A DNA stretch of 64,000 bases from Fidelibacterota bacterium (lineage in GTDB: Bacteria > Pseudomonadota > Alphaproteobacteria > Rhodospirillales > Rhodospirillaceae). Numbering within the stretch: position 1 is the first letter of the stretch; each line of letters opens with the position of its first letter. This document shows positions 62,832-64,000 of the stretch, one piece after another. The translations under genes were made by a program, and so were the position numbers. Where the stretch lies: positions 62,001 through 126,000 of the forward strand of contig CANJLF010000005.1 in NCBI GenBank assembly GCA_947475295.1, written 5' to 3'. Under the pieces are notes generated by a model that made no database searches, was not told the DNA's origin, and saw nothing but the letters and a program-made list of their open reading frames with translations.

Positions 62832-64000
62832 TTAGAGGACACCCGCGAAGCGCTCAATCTCGAAGCACTCGATGACGTCGCCCTTCTGGATGTCCTGATA
62901 GTTGGCCAGCGCGATGCCGCACTCGTAGCCTTCGCGCACTTCCTTGACATCGTCCTTGAAGCGCTTGAGTTGCGACAGGTCGCCTTCGTGAATGACGACG
63001 TTGTCGCGCAAGAGGCGGACTTTACAGCCGCGCTTGATGACGCCCTCGGTGACCATGCAGCCGGCGACCTTGCCGACCTTCGTGACGTTGAAGACTTCGC
63101 GAATGTTGGCGTAGCCGATGAAGTTTTCCTTGAACGTCGGCGCGAGCATACCCGTCAGCAGCTTCTTCATGTCGTCGGAGACATCGTAGATGATCGAGTA
63201 GTACCGGATATCAATGTTGTCGCGCTTGGCGATCTCGCGGGCTTGCGCGTTGGCGCGCACGTTGAAGCCGATGATGACCGCGCCGGACGCTTTGGCCAAG
63301 GTTACGTCGGCTTCGCTGATGGGGCCCACGGCGCCGTGAATCACGTTGACCTTCACTTCGTCGGCGCCAAGTTTGGTCAATGTACCTGAGAGCGCTTCGA
63401 CCGAGCCCTGCACGTCGCCTTTGACCACGATTGCCAATTCCTTGGCGATGCCGGCTTTGATCCGGGCAAACATCTGTTCCATGGTCGAGCCGCCGACGCT
63501 GGCGACATGTTCCTTATCGCGCAGCTTGCGGCGGCGGAATTCAGCGACTTCACGTGCTTTTGCTTCATCGGTGACGACCACAAAGTCATCGCCCGCGGCG
63601 GGTGTGCCGGCAAAGCCCACGACTTCCACCGGCGCCGACGGCATGGCCGACTTCACCTGTTTGCCGTGTTCGTTGACCAGCGCGCGCACGCGGCCCCACT
63701 CGGCGCCGGCCACGAAAATATCGCCGATGTGCAAAGTACCGCGCTGCACGAGCACGGTGCCCACGGAACCGACACCTTTTTCCATCTTAGCTTCGATGAC
63801 CGCGCCTTCGGCGGTGCGGTCCGGATTGGCCTTTAAATCCAGCACTTCTGCTTGCAGCAGAATGGCTTCTTCGAGCTTGTCGAGGTTGGTTTTCTTGGTG
63901 GCGGAAACTTCGATGGCCAGGGTTTCGCCGCCCATATCTTCGACAACGACCTCATGACTCAGCAGGTCGGTCTTGACGCGCTGCGGATTGGCGCCGGGCT
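62832..64000 (-). CDS. infB: Translation initiation factor IF-2, C-terminal part (5' end outside window)
   Basis: GTPase that places initiator tRNA. The frame is open through the right window edge; 389 codons are visible. The G domain is mostly missing, with only its last part at the edge (VEDMGGETLAIEVSATKKTNLDKLEEAILLQAEVLDLKANP). The present domains are the beta-barrel (GVGSVGTVLVQRGTLHIGDIFVAG), domain 3 (EQMFARIKAGIAKELAIVVKGDVQGSVEAL) and the C-terminal fMet-tRNA-binding C2 domain (KVGKVAGCMVTEGVIKRG). rbfA follows after 54 bp. Confidence 0.96.
   Translation of the reverse strand, partial: PGANPQRVKTDLLSHEVVVEDMGGETLAIEVSATKKTNLDKLEEAILLQAEVLDLKANPDRTAEGAVIEAKMEKGVGSVGTVLVQRGTLHIGDIFVAGAEWGRVRALVNEHGKQVKSAMPSAPVEVVGFAGTPAAGDDFVVVTDEAKAREVAEFRRRKLRDKEHVASVGGSTMEQMFARIKAGIAKELAIVVKGDVQGSVEALSGTLTKLGADEVKVNVIHGAVGPISEADVTLAKASGAVIIGFNVRANAQAREIAKRDNIDIRYYSIIYDVSDDMKKLLTGMLAPTFKENFIGYANIREVFNVTKVGKVAGCMVTEGVIKRGCKVRLLRDNVVIHEGDLSQLKRFKDDVKEVREGYECGIALANYQDIQKGDVIECFEIERFAGVL

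Noticed and set aside
1-64000. tRNA genes, rRNA genes, CRISPR arrays or prophage
   Set aside because: Scanning gaps by eye for T-loop motifs, regularly spaced repeats and integrase or phage genes found none; a dedicated tRNA search would be needed to exclude atypical ones.

Overview
This window looks like the replication-origin side of an alphaproteobacterial chromosome. The evidence is gene order: ppsR-maf-aroE-coaE-dnaQ facing secB, then rho, mnmE-mnmG-rsmG-parA-parB and leuS-lptE-holA, a CenR-type response regulator, MmcB, TimA (Tim44-like), and the infB-rbfA-truB-rpsO-pnp block. The DNA is GC-rich with high GC at third codon positions. Genus cannot be fixed from the sequence; Rhodospirillales or Micropepsales-like lineages are plausible. 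I see no tRNA, rRNA, CRISPR array, IS element or prophage.

Layout. 1-3.7 kb: the 3' end of ftsK, lolA, xth and an Smr protein. 3.7-6.5 kb: a two-TM protein, mltA and timA on the minus strand, with paired palindromic elements between mltA and timA. 6.9-11.1 kb: secB, then the overlapping minus-strand operon ppsR-maf-aroE-coaE-dnaQ. 11.06-11.72 kb: a 661-bp gene-free region with DnaA-box-like 9-mers and an AT-rich tract, which I read as oriC. 11.7-20.8 kb: rho, a quinone oxidoreductase, ogt, a DUF6489 gene, mnmE, mnmG, rsmG, parA and parB, with two parS sites inside the first codons of rsmG. 20.8-26.4 kb: a histidine phosphatase, holA, lptE, leuS and a DUF3576 lipoprotein. 26.8-32.2 kb: two porins, a rimB/rimK pair and a small outer-membrane barrel protein. 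32.2-37.6 kb: a ThiE-like protein, a YggS-type PLP protein, an L,D-transpeptidase, an unknown Pro/Ala-rich protein, ribA with a degenerate RibB domain, cenR and an XRE regulator. 37.9-41.5 kb: hisB-hisH-hisA-hisF-hisE-hit. 41.5-46.1 kb: a comM/yifB remnant, mscS, gshB, a SirB1-type protein, a frameshifted yraN and rsmI. 46.1-53.4 kb: an LpoA-like lipoprotein, a SYLF protein, UDP-glucuronate decarboxylase, hldE, an I78-type lipoprotein, a frame-disrupted mmcB, panD and a GNAT protein with an internal gap. 53.4-58.5 kb: a class-V aminotransferase-like enzyme, a GT-C-type membrane protein, a nitronate-monooxygenase-like flavoprotein and a glycerophosphodiesterase. 58.5-64 kb: pnp, rpsO, truB, rbfA and the 3' part of infB.

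Most of this is core machinery: origin, partitioning and segregation genes (oriC, parABS, ftsK), tRNA and ribosome modification, envelope biogenesis (lolA, lptE, mltA, secB, lpoA, hldE) and histidine synthesis. The less ordinary observations are: (i) a family of tandemly paired, co-varying palindromes that abut TAG stop codons; (ii) the origin itself, with no hemE between ppsR and rho; (iii) parS sites used as rsmG coding sequence; (iv) several decayed or altered genes (comM, yraN, mmcB, a GNAT); and (v) a possible tiny TatA-like membrane peptide.
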